Assembly (NCBI GenBank): GCA_050084515.1
Contig: CM114271.1
Location: 60,202,001 to 60,266,000, forward strand
From: Blasia pusilla
Lineage: Eukaryota > Marchantiophyta > Marchantiopsida > Blasiales
DNA: 64,000 nucleotides
Direction: 5' to 3'
The position numbers and the translations under genes are program-made. The notes below the pieces were generated by a model. The model made no database searches. It worked only from the letters and a program-made list of their open reading frames with translations, and was not told where the DNA came from. This document shows, piece after piece, positions 61,901 to 64,000 of the stretch (position 1 is the stretch's first letter; every line of letters begins with the position of its first letter).

Positions 61901-63481
61901 GCCCCTCTCACACGATCACTCTCAACCTCGCGAGTTATTCCTCAATCACTCATCCCAAACATGCGGCACTCGATCTACACTCTCCCTCCCTGAGACATGT
62001 AAGGTGCGGCAACAAGCCACGTGGTGCGGCAAATCGACTAGACTATCATCTCATCGACAACCTACCCTCAACTCCGGACATCCCACACAGGTCTATGTCC
62101 CCTAAACCACATACATAAATGATGCTCTCAGCATCCACACACCCAATATCCCCAAATAAACTACCCAAATCCCAGAATCCCTCACACGAGCAGGGTAAGG
62201 GACCAGAATGGATAACTTGAACACATGTCGATGTCGCTCCTTAGCAACTACAAATCTCGACCCGAACTTAGTCTTGGAGACAACTCCTCCAATCGGCAAG
62301 TCATACTCCTCCCGTACTGACGCTGCTTAAAACTCCTTGATGGACAGTGCGGTTCCAACGGAACGATGCCGCGTTGCAAGCGGCACGGAACGGTACAAAC
62401 GGCACCGACTTCGATGGTGGGATGCGGCACTCGATGGCATACCCTCCTCAATCAACAATAAAACCACACTCTGGTCCACAATGACGGTGCGGCTACACGA
62501 TTGAGACGGTGCGGTGTGGCCACGAGCGGCACGACACGGCAATCGGCGGCGCGTTGAGGCTACATGCGTCACGGCACGATACTCGATCTTCGTCGAGCGG
62601 CTACCTATCACAACATAGCAACATGAAATTAAAACTTAAACACCATAACCGGAGGTCATCTACCATCACTGGTTGATGATGAAACTTGGATGACGGTGGC
62701 GGCCAAACCAAAGGACGTGGTGGCGGCGCAAGTTAGAGAATCAACGGTGGTCGTGGAAGACCCTCCACTTCGTAATGGCGGCAATGGCAACCAAAGGGTG
62801 GACAACGGCCAAATGCAGCTCTGAGCAACGCTGGGCAACTGCAACGGCCAACAGTGGACCGTTGACGTGACGGTTGGCCGTTGACTGTGATGGTTGACCG
62901 TTGACTATGACGGCGATGGCGACGGTGGCGGCTGGTTTAGGGTTTGAACAATTTAACCCTAAAAATTGCCTAGCAATGGCAGTTTTGCAAGATTGACCAT
63001 AACTTTTTACTCGCAACTCCAAATTGCGCACCATTCATTGCACAACGTGCACAGTTTGATGATCTACAATAGTGTCAAAAAATATTTGGAATTGGACATT
63101 CAAGTAAAAACAGAAGGGGGCTGTCATAAAACCCAATGTCTCTTTCTCTTACATAAAATTTGGCAGCGCTTCCGCGCTGATTTCTCCCAATCAAAATGTA
63201 AAACTTGTAAAAATACAAATCAGCAAGCTACATGGTGCTTCCAAGAACACCAGCATGGGACAACCTGCCCCCATAATCAATCCCTATCTGAAATTGGGCA
63301 GCGCTTCCGCGCACCACTCTTCCACACGAAAAATCGGCAAATGCAAAGAACAATCAAAGCAGCCCTTGCTCCGGTGAGCACTCCCATGAGCCGCTGAACG
63401 GGGAACACAGTCCCCAACCTGAAAAAAAAGCGAGTGATCAACGAGCTTCCCCATGAAGCTCTCTCACTCTCTTATTATCTC
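61901..63481 (-). other. leader of the DNMT3 gypsy
   Basis: Between gag and the right LTR-like repeat. From 61,901 to about 62,611 the gag frame continues with stops (VWDE, LPHHVACCRTLH, VSKTKFGSRFVVAKERH), so gag may start further up. 62,650-62,940 has imperfect repeats of GTTGAC/GGCGG words. The word GGCAGCGCTTCCGCGC occurs twice, near 63,165 and 63,299, in a loose direct repeat of about 135 bp. No conventional primer site found. Confidence 0.5.
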
Positions 63482-64000
63482 TTTGTAAAGTAAGATCCAA
63501 TCTCTCTCTACACCATCTCACACCATAGCTCTCAAAGGTGTGCACTCTCTCTTATGTCAAACCAAACCCACTCTCCTAATAAGATGCTTGGGTTACACTC
63601 ACAAGGAAAGGGACCATAGATCCGCCGCCTCATGCCAAGAGGTTCAACAAAGAAAGAATGAGCTCTCTCTCCTTGAGGTATACCCCTCCCCTCTCCCAAG
63701 CTCTCTCCATGGTAACCTAATCTCCCAAGTCACCTCCTTGGCTCTTGACCTGATGTAGGAGGTTAAGGCCACTTACCAAAAATAGTAAGTCGATCATATA
63801 CTCAAAATGGTACTTACCTAAAATAGTAAGTTCCTCAAAATGGCTCCAAATGAGCCGAAACGAAGGGGAAACGTGCTCTCTCACGTTTCTCGGGGCCTCA
63901 GCAGGTCATCCTCAACCTACTGAGCGTGTCCTCCACAACTCACAAAGACTCTCTACTTTATCTCACCGATCTATCCTAAAAGACGTGACAAGTCTATTCA
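63482..64000 (-). repeat. 5' LTR region of the DNMT3 gypsy (reaches window end)
   Basis: 63,485-63,990 matches 53,758-54,272 almost base for base, with scattered substitutions and small indels. On the sense strand it would run from TGAATAGACTTG (at the window end) to CTTACTTTACA, giving TG...CA ends, but the true outer end may lie beyond the window. Confidence 0.6.

Noticed and set aside
63439-63462. TGGGGAAGCTCG on the minus strand as primer binding site
   Set aside because: It lies about 20-30 bases from the presumed LTR end and matches no tRNA end I can name with confidence.

Overview
This is a plant nuclear window made almost entirely of transposable elements and their debris. I find no complete host gene. 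The only host-like coding trace is one exon-sized piece resembling the N-terminus of formate-tetrahydrofolate ligase near 50.5 kb. The mix of Ty1/copia, several Ty3/gypsy lineages, two LINEs, hAT and CACTA-type DNA transposon relics, long AT-rich spacers and (CT)n/(GA)n tracts fits a large plant genome. A DNMT3-type methyltransferase inside one element hints at a non-angiosperm plant, because angiosperms are thought to have lost DNMT3; that is inference and the species is not identified.

Layout. 1-1.9 kb (-): gag and protease debris of one gypsy lineage. 1.9-4.7 kb (+): old, AT-rich, 3'-truncated copy of a gypsy carrying a DNA methyltransferase. 4.7-13.7 kb: non-coding, with a GC-richer, organelle-like block at about 8.8-11.1 kb and a cluster of hairpins at 12.5-13.1 kb. 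13.76-19.01 kb (+): complete but decayed Ty1/copia element with both LTRs, primer site and polypurine tract. 19-26 kb: non-coding, with one LTR-like repeat at 24.3-24.95 kb. 26.3-30.9 kb (+): gypsy chromovirus with a chromodomain and an internally deleted reverse transcriptase, preceded by an inverted copy of its own LTR. 33.5-40.2 kb: inverted-repeat arms of about 1.2-1.4 kb enclosing a GC-rich tandem array and a broken hAT transposase. 42.0-44.4 kb (-): CACTA (En/Spm-like) relic. 44.9-48.7 kb (-) and 51.2-53.5 kb (+): two copies of one LINE family, each ending in a long (CT)n tail. 53.6-64 kb (-): the main object, a second and much better preserved copy of the methyltransferase gypsy.

The main result is that last element. 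Reading the minus strand it encodes gag, aspartic protease, a DNMT3-like cytosine-5 methyltransferase, reverse transcriptase, RNase H, integrase and a C-terminal PHD finger. From 61,533 down to 54,586 every domain lies in one reading frame of about 2,316 codons without a frameshift, but by my count that frame is cut by 31 internal stops: 22 TAG, 9 TGA and no TAA. Most fall where related proteins have Gln or Arg, as expected if methylated CAG and CGA codons had deaminated. The older copy at 1.9-4.7 kb has the same domain order up to methyltransferase motif I, so the fusion is a family trait and not a chance nesting.
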